NCBI RefSeq assembly: GCF_042242105.1
Contig: NC_092019.1
Coordinates: 22,000,828-22,064,827, forward strand
Reading direction: 5' to 3'
Origin: Pempheris klunzingeri
Lineage: Eukaryota; Chordata; Actinopteri; Acropomatiformes; Pempheridae
Length of the DNA: 64,000 nt
A program made the translations under genes and the position numbers. Below the pieces are notes generated by a model, which searched no databases, was not told the origin of the DNA, and saw only the letters and a list, made by a program, of their open reading frames with translations. This document shows positions 35,561-46,976 of this stretch, piece after piece (the first letter of the stretch is position 1; each line of letters starts with the position of its first letter).

Positions 35561-36876
35561 AACAGCAACCAATATACTAATAGCAACTATAGCACTGACA
35601 ATAGGAATGTGACTAATACATTATGAGAGAAGAACTGAGGTAGCTTTTGAAAAGTGAATTGAAATATATTTTTAGACTATTGTTTAGGCTCCCATCAGCT
35701 AACTGTACTGATCACAAGACATGGTGTCGGCCAACCACCTCAACTAAACGATTTCCTGGGGAAATCCTGATGACTGTTCTTTTAACTATTAACTATTCCT
35801 CTGACTGTATTTCTATGTGTATCTAAGAGTTGTTGCACAGTGCTGTTTGTCATATGTATCCCCAATGTTAAAACAACATTCTCAGTTTTAATTTAAAACA
35901 GAACAGAACCAAAGACAGCGCAGATTCATGTTTGCTACATTTGTGTTATACATACTGTTTGGAGAGACCTCTGAAATCCTTCCATTATTGTCTTCTACAT
36001 CAATTTCTCCAACCTCCTCAGGGCAGATGATGGTGACGGATGATTGGTCGTGGCACACAGCACAGCTCTTTGGGCCAGGTGGAGCGATCCCACAGCAGCC
36101 TGGAAATGTTTGATTGAGGTTTCTTTGGTACACACGAGTGTCATCAGAGTTTTTAAAAATGGTCATCAGGTTAGGGCATCTGTCCATGTTGCTGCAGGCA
36201 AAACACTTAACTGCAGTCAAAACAAAGGAAAAGATTGATGAGTGACAGATGTAAAAAAAAGTAAAAAAGCTTGCAGGTGTAAATTTGTGTAAATATGAAT
36301 TTCTGAGCAAGGCAGCTTAAAAAAATCTTGCTATTATATGGTTTGAAATAATGAAATGAATCAATTAAAATCAGTTAACAGACTTACAAAATGTACTAAC
36401 TTACACTTTTGGTGGTGTGCAGGTTGAGTACCTAAGACAAATATTGTAAGGAAAAGTAGTTATTGGTCAAAACAATAGCACGCTGTAGACAAGACAAGAC
36501 AGTTAAACTTGAATAAAGATATTAATACAGGATGTGCTGCACGTAGTTATGTGACATTGAACTACACTGTTGCCCATAAAGCTGGAATAATTGTTCAATA
36601 CCCCCAATATTGTTAAAGCCTAAATAAACAGTTTGCAAAAGTTAATTGTGGTTTAAGTTTCACTGTGATATGTTTGGAGGAGTTTGATCAATAGAGTTGA
36701 GAAGATATACACTTTATTTATCAAGAATAAATCACATTGTCACAATCATTTCATGAGAAGAGGTAAAAAAAACATTTTATTCCAACTTTATGGGCAACAG
36801 TGTAGTCATAATTTTTACCACATACCAGGAAACCCCTCACAAACATGTACGAGTGTGATCCCACACAGAAGGAACA
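34604..36876 (-). CDS. Unrecognised Cys-rich type I membrane protein
   Basis: Six exons join without frame break: 36876-36826, 36431-36405, 36210-35956, 34990-34919, 34794-34754 and 34618-34604, ending in TGA. Total about 153 aa. The first listed exon begins TG after an AG acceptor, so the A of the start codon would be the last base of an unseen upstream exon. Order: signal peptide (M)FLLCGITLVHVCEG; ectodomain with FKCFACSNMDRCPN, a glycosylation site in NLNQTF, GCCGIAPPGPKSCAVC, an acidic linker, and TCVSGLGAQQQTCGTACAP; membrane helix VLMLIVVVVLLLC; tail NCCQT. The CxxC start recalls Ly6/uPAR domains, but the ending CCxxxxCN was not seen. I do not recognise the family and assign no function. 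Support is phase continuity across five junctions plus signal/TM architecture. Confidence 0.62.
35150..35557. repeat. Fish interspersed repeat ending in (GA)n
   Basis: Contains GGACTGTTCTGCTAGACTGC, TTTAACAGGAAGAAACCTC and AGACCCAGACTCAGATGTGG GCGG, text I recognise from an abundant fish repeat, then GTGGAGGTTGGAGAGAG running into a (GA)26 microsatellite at 35506-35557. It lies in an intron of the Cys-rich gene. Confidence 0.65.
36562..36805. mobile_element. Tc1/mariner-type MITE
   Basis: The left end CTACACTGTTGCCCATAAAG and right end CTTTATGGGCAACAGTGTAG are perfect terminal inverts of 20 bases, extended with one mismatch. The 244-bp interior has no ORF. Fish Tc1-like MITEs have this end. 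It sits in the intron after the signal-peptide exon of the Cys-rich gene. Confidence 0.85.
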
Positions 36877-37039
36877 CTGGAAATACAGATGAAAAAGATA
36901 AATTAGAAATGTATTCTCATCATGAAGTGGTATTACACTCCAAGATGACATTAATTATCTAATGCAACACAACTGCTCTGCCATAAAGTCTACTTTTACG
37001 ATGCCTCTATAGTGTTATATATAGAGGCCATTGTTAAAG

Positions 37040-37380
37040 GTGGTGTCGTGCTGGACTGCATTATACTGCTTCTGATATTCTGTATGTTACCAGGGAAAGA
37101 CATTAAAAAAGCCTCTCAACATAATGCAGTTCAATACAACCTCAGCTTTAACCCTGAACTCAATGATAAACATTCCCTTGTTCTGTATTTTTGTACATTT
37201 TGCATTCCATTCTTTGTATATTGGTACTTATTTTTTTTTTTTTGTTAATTTTACTTTTCGAAAAATGTTCCTTTTCTTTCACTGTAATTCTTCTAGAAGG
37301 GAGCTGTGTGAGTATATTTGAATTTCCCCTTTGGGCGATAAATAAAGGGCATCTTGAATCTTGAATCTTGAATCTTGATT
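37040..37380 (+). mobile_element. L2/Rex-type LINE 3' tail
   Basis: Ends AATTTCCCCTTTGGGCGATA AATAAAGGG followed by four ATCTTGA repeats. The AATTTCCCC-TTGGG-ATAAATAAAG end and a short tandem tail are typical of fish L2/Rex LINEs. No ORF remains. Left boundary uncertain. Confidence 0.65.
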
Positions 37381-37463
37381 GAATTTACACATCTCCAACC
37401 ATGTCAACAAAACTTAAACATTGAGAACAACATGAACTTATGGCACAGCTCTTGTAATGAACA

Positions 37464-37500
37464 GCACAGGTGTACCTAATAAAGTGAGCATTGAGTGTAC
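37464..37500. repeat. Solo DNA-transposon end
   Basis: CACAGGTGTACCTAATAAAG TGAGCATTGAGTGTAC matches a terminal sequence common in fish genomes (CACAGGTGTACCTAATAAAGTGG...GAGTGTA). No partner end found nearby. Confidence 0.5.
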
Positions 37501-37595
37501 ATTGAGTTGTTATTTATGTGATACTGCATAGATGTAGATATTATTCCATATTCAAATTTGGTTAGTTACAATTTAAGGTTAATATAAATTCAAAT

Positions 37596-39063
37596 TTAAT
37601 TACATTTCCAGTTCCTCGCAGCAGCTCTCATCCTGCGGTGGTTTCTCCCTTCTTCAGGAGTGGGTGGTGGACCTTTTGGTTGGTGTCGCCTCGTGTCCCT
37701 CTTAGTGCACATGAAGAGGCCCTTCACCCCTGCACCTGACTGCCCCTCTGACTCTGTAGTAGCTGTAATTGTGGGTAAAACCTCAGTAGTTTCCTCCCCC
37801 TGGCCGTCCTCTGACATTGCTATCAGAGGCGATTGTGGTGGAAAGTTGCTTTTCTGAGTCAGAGCTTGAGCCAACGGTTCTATGAACCCCTCCTTAACAG
37901 ATGCAGGCAGTGACTTTGCCTTTGGACCAGCAGCATGCAAAAATACTGGTTTGTGTGAACCAAACTTTTCTGCCACCTCATCCCAACGGATGTCTCGTTC
38001 CTCCTTAGGAATGGGCTTCACAAAGCCCCCTTTTTCTGCGACTGGTAAAGCACTTTCACTGTAATAATCACTGAACTTGTGCTCCATGTTGGAGGAGAGG
38101 CCAGCAGCACTGTAATATGAAAAGTGATGCTCCCGTTACAATGCAAATTAAATGCAGAGTTTGTTTTTTTACTGTGGAAGCACAAGAAGCGCTGGCACAA
38201 AATAAAAGTGAAATAAGTAAAACAAACAAATTATATTTTACCCGCATTCATGGAAACAATACAATAAGCATTTACCATCAAAATCAAAAGTACAGCCATC
38301 AGCGGTTGAACAGTGCATTACTTCACATTCAGATTAACTTCAAAGTTAAAACTAGTTTAAAAACATAGAGAAACATACCCGCTTTCCTGGGTGTGTCGGT
38401 CCTGGCCACCTGGCCACAAGTGTAAAACAAAAAATAAATATCAAAACATATTGTTTGGTAGCTAATTTCAAATAATCTCATCAGCAGATAAAAAAACTTT
38501 GCACTCTAAATTGAGCTAAAAAAAAACCCTGACTATAAAACGACTATAAAACACAATAGTCATAATATTATGAGTTAGATAAAACTGCGTAATGGGTGCA
38601 CAAGCCACAGGAATGTAATGGCAGCGCACAGCAACACAAGAAACTGTAGTTAATTTTACTGTAAATATGTCACTGGCACGATTTGAGCTCCAAAATATGG
38701 ATAAAACAATTTCCTTGGTCACTGAAGTTAATAAAACCTGCGATTTGATCAAAAGCAGCGTGGAGTTAGCTTCACAGGGCCTGGACAGAAATCCTGTCAA
38801 AGGCGGTTTGCATGTCTGGAATGAATGAAGAAATGCTCCATGCCATTCAACATGAGCACAGTCACAAAAATGACCCTCCTGCCCAGCCAAAGCAATCAAA
38901 TGATGGAATTCAAATAAACAAACTTACTTTGAGGCTGATGGTGGAAAAAATAATCGTCGGGGTTTGCCATTGTTTGCCCCAGAATGAGTATGGGGATGAG
39001 TATGCTGCTGGGGACGCATAAGGTGAATGGACAACCAGGAAATGAATGGCAGCTAAGTGACAT
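37596..39063 (-). CDS. Unrecognised secreted/signal-anchored protein, basic tail
   Basis: Three exons keep frame: 39063-38928, 38409-38379 and 38109-37596, ending in TAA, about 226 aa. The start ATG (39063) precedes a hydrophobic run SSILIPILILG, so I read a signal peptide cleaved near QTMA-NPDD. In-frame ATGs at 39099 and 38970 are alternatives; the last would drop the signal. The body carries HKFSDYYSESALPVAEKGGF, KPIPKEERDIRWDEVAEKFG and VKEGFIEPLAQAL, then an acidic Thr-rich stretch (GEETTEVLPTITATTESEG) and a basic Arg-rich end. There is no second membrane helix and no known domain. Both splice junctions have good consensus (A|GTAAGT, GG|GTATGT) and phases fit exactly to the stop. Function unknown. 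It lies head-to-tail upstream of the Cys-rich gene. Confidence 0.57.
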
Positions 39064-39960
39064 CTTCCTCTTGTACTGTACACTACTTAAGAACTCCATC
39101 TAATGGTAGAAATGTTGTAACTGCTTGTAAATAAACATGTCAATCTGAAAAACGTTTTCAGTCATTTGTGGTTTCTTTTACAGGAGAATTGGATTTTGTC
39201 TTTAAGGACTCCTCAGAGGACAGTGGTATTTTACAAGTTGGAGTTTATTTCTTTTGTAACCACCAACCACACATGTTGCTGCACATCTATATGTCTCATA
39301 ATGTGTGACAAACCGAAAGAAACGGGGAAAGGATGGCTGAGTTTATACAGTTTACACTTTATACCAAACACACATTACCACATAGCCTACCCATTTCTTT
39401 GTACACATTTGTATTGTAGTTGTGACTCAAACATTATGCATCTTGCTGCATCATGACAATCCCCCAGACCTCTTTCTTTCTTCCTCGTTTTCGAAACTTC
39501 TTGTTTTGTTGCTTTCTCTGCATGTGCTCTTCTTCTACAGAGACCTGACTGCGGTTCATCACAAAACAGGGGGAAATCCAAGGCGGTGACCTGAGAGTTA
39601 TTTGAGATCAGGTCTAAAGAAAGCAACAGAGAAACAAAAACACGAGAAACACTGTTAACTTTGAATAAAATAGAACACAATAAATAAAAAGTCATCAGAT
39701 TAACCACTTCCTGTTGAATGATCTGGTTTCTGTTTTAAATCGGTAGACATTTTACACCAAGTTCCTGGTTTCATGAGATTATTGGTTAAATGTTGTTCAA
39801 AGGCATCTAAATTTTATTCATGCAAACAATTTTATGTTCTCAGTATCACAGCAAAACAGTCACAGTTTATTTGGTCTCATGAGTGCAGTGACAGTATATC
39901 AATATTAAGATCATAATGAATTCAAAATCTGAATAAAAAACAGCTAATTTTGCTCTGACC

Positions 39961-40576
39961 ATGGGTTTATTACAGCGTCTCTACCACCTCAGACGCCTGA
40001 GGGACTTTAAGCTCCCTCTCAATGTGCTCAGGAATTTTTACACCTGCATCATCGAGAGTGTTCTGCCTGGGAGCATCACCGCCTGGATGGGCAGCAGCAC
40101 CAAGCAGGACCTCTTGGCCCTGAGGAGGGTGGACATTTACCAGGAGCGCTGCCGGTCAAAGGAAGATTGCGAGGGAGCCACAGACTGTCCTCTCTGCTGC
40201 CGCCAGGTTGGCGTTACCACTGCCTGAAGGCAAACACAGAGAGGATGAGGAGGAGCTTCTTTATGGACAATCTATTCACAACCTGCAATACTCCAGCATA
40301 CTTGTATATACACCCATATTCTACACAGGTTTCAGACTTTGTTTTATTTATTTATTCTGTCTTTATATGTGTATTCTATCTTTATATGTGTGTGTATGTG
40401 TGTATATATATATATATATTTATCTTGTGTTTTCCACTCTTATTGTTTCATTTTGTATGTTATTTTATATTTATTTTATCTATCATTGTTTCAGTCCTGG
40501 ACAGGCACTCAAAACATTTCACTGCACATTATACTGTGTATAACTGTGTATATGACAAATAAAGAATCTTGAATTA
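39961..40576 (+). mobile_element. L2-type LINE 3' fragment
   Basis: The first 200 bp translate to QRLYHLRRLRDFKLPLNVLR, FYTCIIESVLPGSITAWMG and KQDLLALRRVD, the conserved region after the RT domain in fish L2-like LINEs. After frameshifts come LALPLPEGKHRE-type remains, a TG/TA-rich 3' UTR, and an ACAAATAAAGAATCTTGAAT tail. 5'-truncated and inactive. Confidence 0.85.
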
Positions 40577-40804
40577 AAGTGATCATGAGCGATGCATGGT
40601 GGAAGGTCACGGGGCTCAGTCAGTGGTAGAGCCGTCCCAGTGATGTTTTTTAATCACAATCCTTTAGTGTTTAGCATCTGCTGATGTCGAGTCCAATCAG
40701 ATATTTATTTTTTATTTCATGTAATTGTTCATTTTTCATTACATTACAGATTGTGAAGCAACTTAGTTGTATGTTTGACAGTAGAATAGCTCTACTTAAA
40801 GAGC

Positions 40805-41092
40805 CTATCCCAGCTGACGTTGGGTGAGAGGCAGGGTACACCCTGGACTGGTCGCCACATATAGAGACAGACAACCTTTCACCGTCACACTCACACCTAC
40901 GGGCAATTTAGAGTTACTAATTAACCTAATGTGCATGTCTTTGGATTGTGGGAGGAAGCCGGAGTACCCGGAGAGAACCCACGCTAGCATGGGGAGAACA
41001 TGCAAACTCCACACAGAAAGACCTCGGGTTGAAACCGGGATTTGAACCCGGGACTTTCTTGCTGTGAGGCAACAGTGCTAACCACAGCACAG
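40805..41092. repeat. Abundant fish interspersed repeat
   Basis: CCTATCCCAGCTGACGTTGG, CACACTCACACCTACGGGCA, GCATGTCTTTGGATTGTGGG, GGAAGCCGGAGTACCCGGAG, AACATGCAAACTCC, and TTTGAACCCGGGACTTTCTT GCTGTGAGGCAACAGTGCTA ACCAC. I recognise this block from many teleost genomes; it is noncoding. The GGATTTGAACCC segment looks tRNA-like but folds into no complete tRNA. Confidence 0.75.
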
Positions 41093-41858
41093 CACCTGCT
41101 TGTTCACCATAATCAAAATATAAAAATAGCAGATACTATTTGCACTTGGATAGTAGTAGCAACTGGGGTGGACTAACCAATGTGGGTTTATGTTGGAAAT
41201 AATATATTTTGTGTTTAATGTACTCTACCTTTTATATTTGCATTGTCATTTTAACCCAAACCATGATTTCCCTAAGACTAGCCAAGTAGTTTTGGTAGCT
41301 GAGCCAAACTTAAACCATTCAGCCATGTCACTCATACCTGATAATGGCATTTTTCTGCCTTTACACTGCACGACTGGACTGGGTGTAAATAGCTGAATAG
41401 CAGCTGCTGGCTATTCGCACCAAAAGCACTCTGTGAAAAAACTGTGGGCGCTGCGAACCACAACTTACTGGATTCAATAGTGAAAGCATCACCAAAGGTA
41501 TTTAATTTTATCCAGGAGGGAACATGAACATCTTGAAATGAAAATGAATGAAAACCCCAAACCACAAATGTCAACCCCACAATGGTACTATGAGGTCACC
41601 AATGGATGTCTTCTACGTGTCTGTAGAAAACCTCCCACGGACTAACAATGCCACGGGCCTATTGTTTGCTAATCCACTCAGGAATACCCTCTCCCTCTTG
41701 TCTTGGCTGTGTCAACATAGCCTTATCCACAGTCACACGTCCCTCTGTTTATCAGACCTTTCCTACAGTACATTTGTTTATGGTGTGTTTCTCATTCCTG
41801 AGTTCCTCCAGTCAGGCTGCTGCAGCACTCAGGCGGATATAAGAAGGCGTGGAGCAGG

Positions 41859-41865
41859 TATAAAG
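41859..41865 (+). promoter_or_regulatory. Candidate TATA box of the kinase gene
   Basis: GGTATAAAGAGGGCC is a strong TATA match, about 30 bp upstream of a plausible cap region and 2 kb upstream of the first coding exon. A leader exon ending ACAAAG|GTAGGC follows at 41928. The coding exon itself begins right after an acceptor (TCACAG|ATG), so a separate leader exon is required; this is the best candidate seen. Confidence 0.35.
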
Positions 41866-41888
41866 AGGGCCAACTATGTCAACTCGTG

Positions 41889-41928
41889 CTCAGACCTGAC
41901 GCCGCTGCTTTCCCTCTACAGCACAAAG
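41889..41928 (+). other. Candidate 5' UTR exon of kinase copy 1
   Basis: Lies about 30 bases after the TATA-like sequence and ends in a good donor (CACAAAG|GTAGGC). Noncoding. Start site inferred from spacing only. Confidence 0.3.
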
Positions 41929-43270
41929 GTAGGCCTGACAAGGTTTGTGTGGAGCAACATAGGACAACATAGATTTATCCACTTTTATAAAATGTGTAGG
42001 GTAGATTGGTTTTAGAATTACAAAGATCCTTTTCATGCTTTGTATTTCTGCCTGGTTTGAAGCCGTGAGCCCAGTGTCTGGGCTCCTGATCTGGAGCACT
42101 TCAGGAGGTTATAATTACAGCAAAAAATGTCTTTCTTTCAAAGAATGTGCTCGTGTGTGTTCACGTCATCATACATACCTCAGTTTGTTCTTTGTGAATA
42201 TAACTACGATTGTTCACTCTGTAGCAAATAACCGCTTTATCTTAAACATAAAGGTGTGGGGTTACAAGCTTCCAAGTGTGTGTTCCAGCCAATGCAAAGA
42301 CAAACTTGTTTTTTTCTCTTGTGGACATTCCGGTCTGTCAGCTTTATCTTCTTTCTCTATCTGTCTCTCTGTTATACAACACACAGCTCAAAGTCTGTGT
42401 GAAATGGGCTGCAGCTGACTGGAGGTCACCCCTCCGTCAAAATTCCTAAAACGACAACCATGTCTGTACAGATCAGCGCACAGGAGCTGCTATTGACACA
42501 ACAGGCTCAGTTACCTGTTGATTTATAGATTCACTGAACTGAGCGGCTTGCTTGTGTTATTTGCGTGCGTTACTAGAGGGCATTCGTTCATCGATTCAAA
42601 TGTTGATTCCAATAAAGTGAATCTCATTAACTGAGCATCACTGCTATGGCACTTGTATATTTGGAAGTGAAACACAAGATCCCCTTACATAGCAGAGGTG
42701 ACGCTCCCTTCTCGAGAATACTTAGCTTTGACTCATTTGAATCTGTTTGCTCTTTAGCCCTGTCGTTTCGACAAGTTGATTCATGCTGAGAACAGGCCTG
42801 GATGAGTGAAAACACAGCACAGTAGCTCTATGGTTTAGTAGCAATTTGGCCTATTTCATACTAAAGTATAGAAGTATATGTAGTAGTACCAAAAGTAAAA
42901 GTGCAACAGTGTCAAAGTAAAGCTAATTTAGATACGGTTTAAAGTACATGTTGTACTCGTGTACTTTAGATTTAAAACTTCAAAGAAACTAAACCTCAAA
43001 TAAATCATATTAGAAGATTCAAGTTTATAATCATGAATTGTACATAGTAACATGTGCATATGTACAATGTGCATTGAGTTAGGCAGCTCTCCAGATGAAA
43101 TAGATAATGAAAAATACTGTATACGTATATACAAAATACTGTATACGTGTATATGTACTGATGCACAGGCTATTAGGCCCTCTTCACAGCAGACATGTCA
43201 TAGTAGGAAAGGCACAAAGTAGGAGAGGTTCTGGTTTCAATGAGCCCTGAGAGGGAGCCAGCCAGCACCC

Positions 43271-43600
43271 TGAATAGAATAGTTCCTTTATTGATCCTTC
43301 AATAAAGGAACTGATAAAGGAATTTATCCTTCAATAAAGGAACTATGAATCCTTCAAATTCAGGAAATTATTTTGTCACGGCAGCAGTACATACAGACAC
43401 CCCACAGACAACCAACACACACCAAAAAGAAAGAGAAATAGAAATAGGAATAGGAATAGCTTGTGAAACTAAAGCAGCAAAATAGAAAAATGCAAAAATG
43501 TCTCCTGTGAAAAAAGGCCTGTTGGAAATTAACTTAACAACAACAATCACCTGCTTGGTTGCCACGATCACGATCTTAGTTCCTTTCTGATGTGTCACTA
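43271..43600 (-). mobile_element. L2/Rex LINE 3' end, reversed, with internal duplication
   Basis: The reverse complement ends in the usual TTTATTGAAGGATCAATAAAGGAACT-like tail. The motif CCTTCAATAAAGGAACT occurs twice (about 43300 and 43328), giving a small tandem duplication of the 3' end. Right boundary uncertain. Confidence 0.55.
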
Positions 43601-43906
43601 ACACAGTCACTTATTCTTAAGTGTTGTGCAAAACAACAAAGAGGAAAGTCCCAAAGACCATCACTTGCAACACAGAGGACACCTGCACAGGCAAAGAGGA
43701 ACAGCCCTCACAGAAAAAAAAGAAACGGACGGAAAGAACCAGATATTTACTCGACCACAAACCACAGATTTAGAAATGCTTCATCGACATTTCTGAAAAA
43801 GCAAATGCTACGGCATTCACCAAAGTCGCATTTACTGCAGTAAATATGTTTTTTTCTATCATGTAATCTACCAGTTTAACTATACTGTTCTCTCTATGTG
43901 TCACAG

Positions 43907-46900
43907 ATGGCGTACTCTACCGGCACGCTCGCACAGGGCTGTTTTGGGAAGGTGTACAAGCAGAAGTACAACGATACCTGGGCTGCTATAAAGAAGGTCC
44001 CCCAGCAGCTCATCAACAGGAAGGACCTGGAGAGAGAGTGTGAAGTGTACAAGTGAGTATGAATGTTTGCCGTCTCAGAAATGGCAGAGTAAGTGATTAA
44101 AAAGATAAATGAACTCCTGAAAAGCATTACATGTCAGGGAAGAAGCATGTAATACAATTAAGACTAAAACACCTATCTTATTTAACTTAAAAATAAGTGC
44201 GAGGTACAAGAAATATTTTGCTAATTTGTTGATTTCTTTCTTTCTCTCCATGACATGTTGCCACTGCTCTGCAGCAAGGCAAATCATCCCAACATAGTGA
44301 AGCTGCTGGGCAACATAGCTCTCACGGACGGCAAATGGATCATTCCCTTAGAGTTCATCTTCGGAGAGGACTTGGAGACCACCATCTTTAAAGCATCAAA
44401 GTCTAAAATACAGGTAAAGTTATCATGACAGCAGACAAACGAGACGTGATTCAAGGTGAAATGAAGGATAGTAGATAACCCTTTATAGGGCACTCACTGA
44501 AATACTTACAAATTCAAAATTTCAACCATTACTGGTGGTCATTACAAGACTTTTTTACTTTTGTAAGTTTTTTTTATTTTTTTAATAAAATTTTCTGGTG
44601 AAAATCAAGGTCAGTGAAGTTACCATATATGGTTTCTTGCCAGTCTGTCATGTAGCCTGATTGTCGCTGATTGGCTTGGAGAAATCTTGTAGTTCTGCTG
44701 CCTCATGGTGAGGCAAGGGGCGGCATTTTGAATTCCCTCTTAAGTTACCAAATATGGTGCCTTGTCCGATAAAGGGTTAAGGATAGTGGTACCCAGAATA
44801 CAAATCATCCATTATCTCATGCTTGAATATTATGACAAATCTAAAAGTACGGTTCACGGTTTGAGGTTCATAACAGAAATCAAAACAATGCGTTGTGACT
44901 GTAGTCTGAGAAAGTCAGTCGTCGGATGTGTGAGATCCAGAGGTTTTATGAGTGTATAGGCTTTATGCCTGATTTCACGTCACGGCTTGTTAACTTTCTT
45001 TTTGTGTGATTTGAGTTTCATGCAGGTAATATTTAATGCCAGTCTGGTTAAACTTGATCTCAAATGCTCATCTCCACAGTTGACTCCGGCTAATAAAGGC
45101 ACCATCATCATCGGCATGTGTGAGGGGCTGCTTCACCTCCACTCTAAAGATATTGTCCATCAAGACCTCAAGCCTGAAAACATCATGGTGAGTGGAGGCC
45201 TGCACAGACTGTCCGTGCACACTGCATGAAGGGTTTATCTCAGAAGTGTGAGAGGTGTTACAGTCACGATTTGTGACTTTTTGTCAGAAATTTGTCCGAA
45301 TTTGTGAAACAGACTCTCAAGAGCTGACCTCTTGAGAGTCTGTTTGTTGACACATTTAAATTTCACCACTTCTGGCAAGGTCATGGACACTTGTTACACT
45401 TGTTACTTCTGAATGACTAACTACTGGATTACTGGGGACTAATTTTCTTTACATTGTACCAAAAAGATGTGTTTGAGTGACTGTTTGAGTGAGTGTTTGA
45501 TTACTGGAGACTAATGCAGAATATTACACTCATAGCACTGAGGTTTATGAACTCTCAAGTTAACACACAAAGCACAAGCAAAAGCACCAGCATTTCCTCT
45601 AGCGCAACCATGGGGTTGACTTTTTTTTGTCATAATTAGACAGAGACAATGAAGATAGTTAGGAAACAGGGGAGAGAAAGGGGGGTATGACATGCAACAA
45701 AGCTCACCAGCTGGAATTGAGCTGGTGGAAGTCATGTGACGTGCTGTAACCACTCGTAAACTATTGGACTGACTGCCATGAGATGTAGTACACACATTCA
45801 TGTTCCAATACCTCAGTTTATGTCTAAATGGTGAAGTGGTGAAGTGCAGCCCCACAGAGCTGCTAGTGTGGTTTTAGACACCTGTAATCAGTGGGCAGAG
45901 GCTGAGGTGGAGTGATTATCTTGCAGTACGGTATCCCACAAAGCTCTATGAATTGTTCTGTCATTTTAATAAGAAAAACAAACTAAACAGCATCTGTTTT
46001 CCAGGTGGAGCATAACACAAACAGAGCTGTCATCATTGACCTGGGATTGGCCAAGTTCTTCAAACATGGTCTCAACTCTGCCATGGACATGGGCAACGAG
46101 GCCTATTCAGCCCCTGAGGTGCTGCAGAGGCGCAGCCAGCGGGACCAGCGTTCAGACGTGTGGGCCATGGGTAAGATCATCGCAGAGCTCTGTGCCCGGA
46201 TTCGGCTGTACACGCCTAGCGTCTGTCCCGCCAAGATCAAGGAGACCCTGGGGGATCAACCGTTCTGCCACGCTGTATGTAGGATGGTGGAGGCCGACCC
46301 TTCTCTGAGAGCCTCCGTGGGTGGGGTCATAAGTGAAATAAGGAGAGCTGGAGGTGCGGGGATCGTCACAAATACACCAATTCAAAGAGAGCACCTTAAG
46401 CCACCTTCACCTCACATTAATGCCAGAAATCGGTCTCCATCTCCGTCACCAATGAACAGAGGTGCATCTCCTATGAACAGAGATCCCTCACCGTTAAACA
46501 GGGCTCCATCACCGTTTAACAGAGATCCCTCACCGTTAAACAGGGCTCCTTCACCGTTTAACAGAGATCCCTCACCGTTAAACAGGGCTCCTTCACCGTT
46601 TAACAGAGATCCGTCACCACTCAACAGGTCTCCATCGCCGCTGAGATGGGAGCGCTCACCCAAACCAGACGTCAAAGCTGTGCGCCCTCAAGCCACACTG
46701 CACCTTTCCCCTTCCCCTCAGAGGACAGAGGACAGGAACAAAAACCAGGCTCTGGTCCCAACGGGCAGAACCGACCTCACCCAAGACATGATGAAAATGA
46801 GGCTGTACCAAGAGGCTGCCAAGGATCTGCCCTGCAACCTGCCGCCGACAGGGAGGGTGGTGGTGCGGCGTTTTGAGGAGAAAAACGGGGAGGTGGAAAC

Positions 46901-46976
46901 ATGGGAGCAGAAGGAAGTGGTGACTCGTGATGGGAAGATAATCAAGTACGATGATGTCAAGTTTAATAGCAAGTAA
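43907..46976 (+). CDS. Divergent Ser/Thr protein kinase, copy 1 (intact)
   Basis: Four exons with exact phase continuity: 43907-44052, 44275-44413, 45080-45187 and 46005-46976, about 454 aa. Kinase landmarks: Gly loop AQGCFGKV (first Gly is Ala), AAIKK with K29, helix-C E44, hinge region PLEFIFGEDLE, catalytic loop VHQDLKPENIM (HQD replaces HRD; D124, K126 and N129 present), DLG at D143, AYSAPE, and RSDVWAMGKIIAEL. All catalytic residues are present, so activity is plausible. The small, acidic-poor activation loop and loss of the HRD Arg suggest regulation other than classical activation-loop phosphorylation. After residue about 250 comes a Ser-Pro repeat tail, then a conserved-looking end RVVVRRFEEKNGEVETWEQK...YDDVKF. 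No membrane segment, so probably cytosolic. Family not named with confidence; it appears to be a fish-expanded group. An AATAAA lies at 47380. Confidence 0.88.
45750..45885. repeat. Fish interspersed repeat fragment
   Basis: Within the last intron of kinase copy 1: GACTGCCATGAGATGTAGTA CACACATTCATG and GCCCCACAGAGCTGCTAGTG TGG. Related wording occurs at 41.55 kb and 52.7-52.9 kb. Noncoding. Confidence 0.5.
46430..46651 (+). repeat. Coding minisatellite: (D/A)PSP(L/F)NR heptads
   Basis: A 21-bp heptad unit arranged as 42-bp pairs. Three nearly identical 42-bp units (46482-46523, 46524-46565, 46566-46607) encode DPSPLNRAPSPFNR, flanked by diverged heptads. It stays in frame with the kinase. 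Each heptad gives a Ser-Pro site. Confidence 0.95.

Noticed and set aside
41020..41070. tRNA-like B-box (GGATTTGAACCCGGGA)
   Set aside because: Part of a known abundant interspersed repeat and without a foldable tRNA.
46412..46675. Minus-strand repeat ORF (GEGSLLNGEGALFNG pattern)
   Set aside because: Reverse shadow of the kinase Ser-Pro minisatellite.
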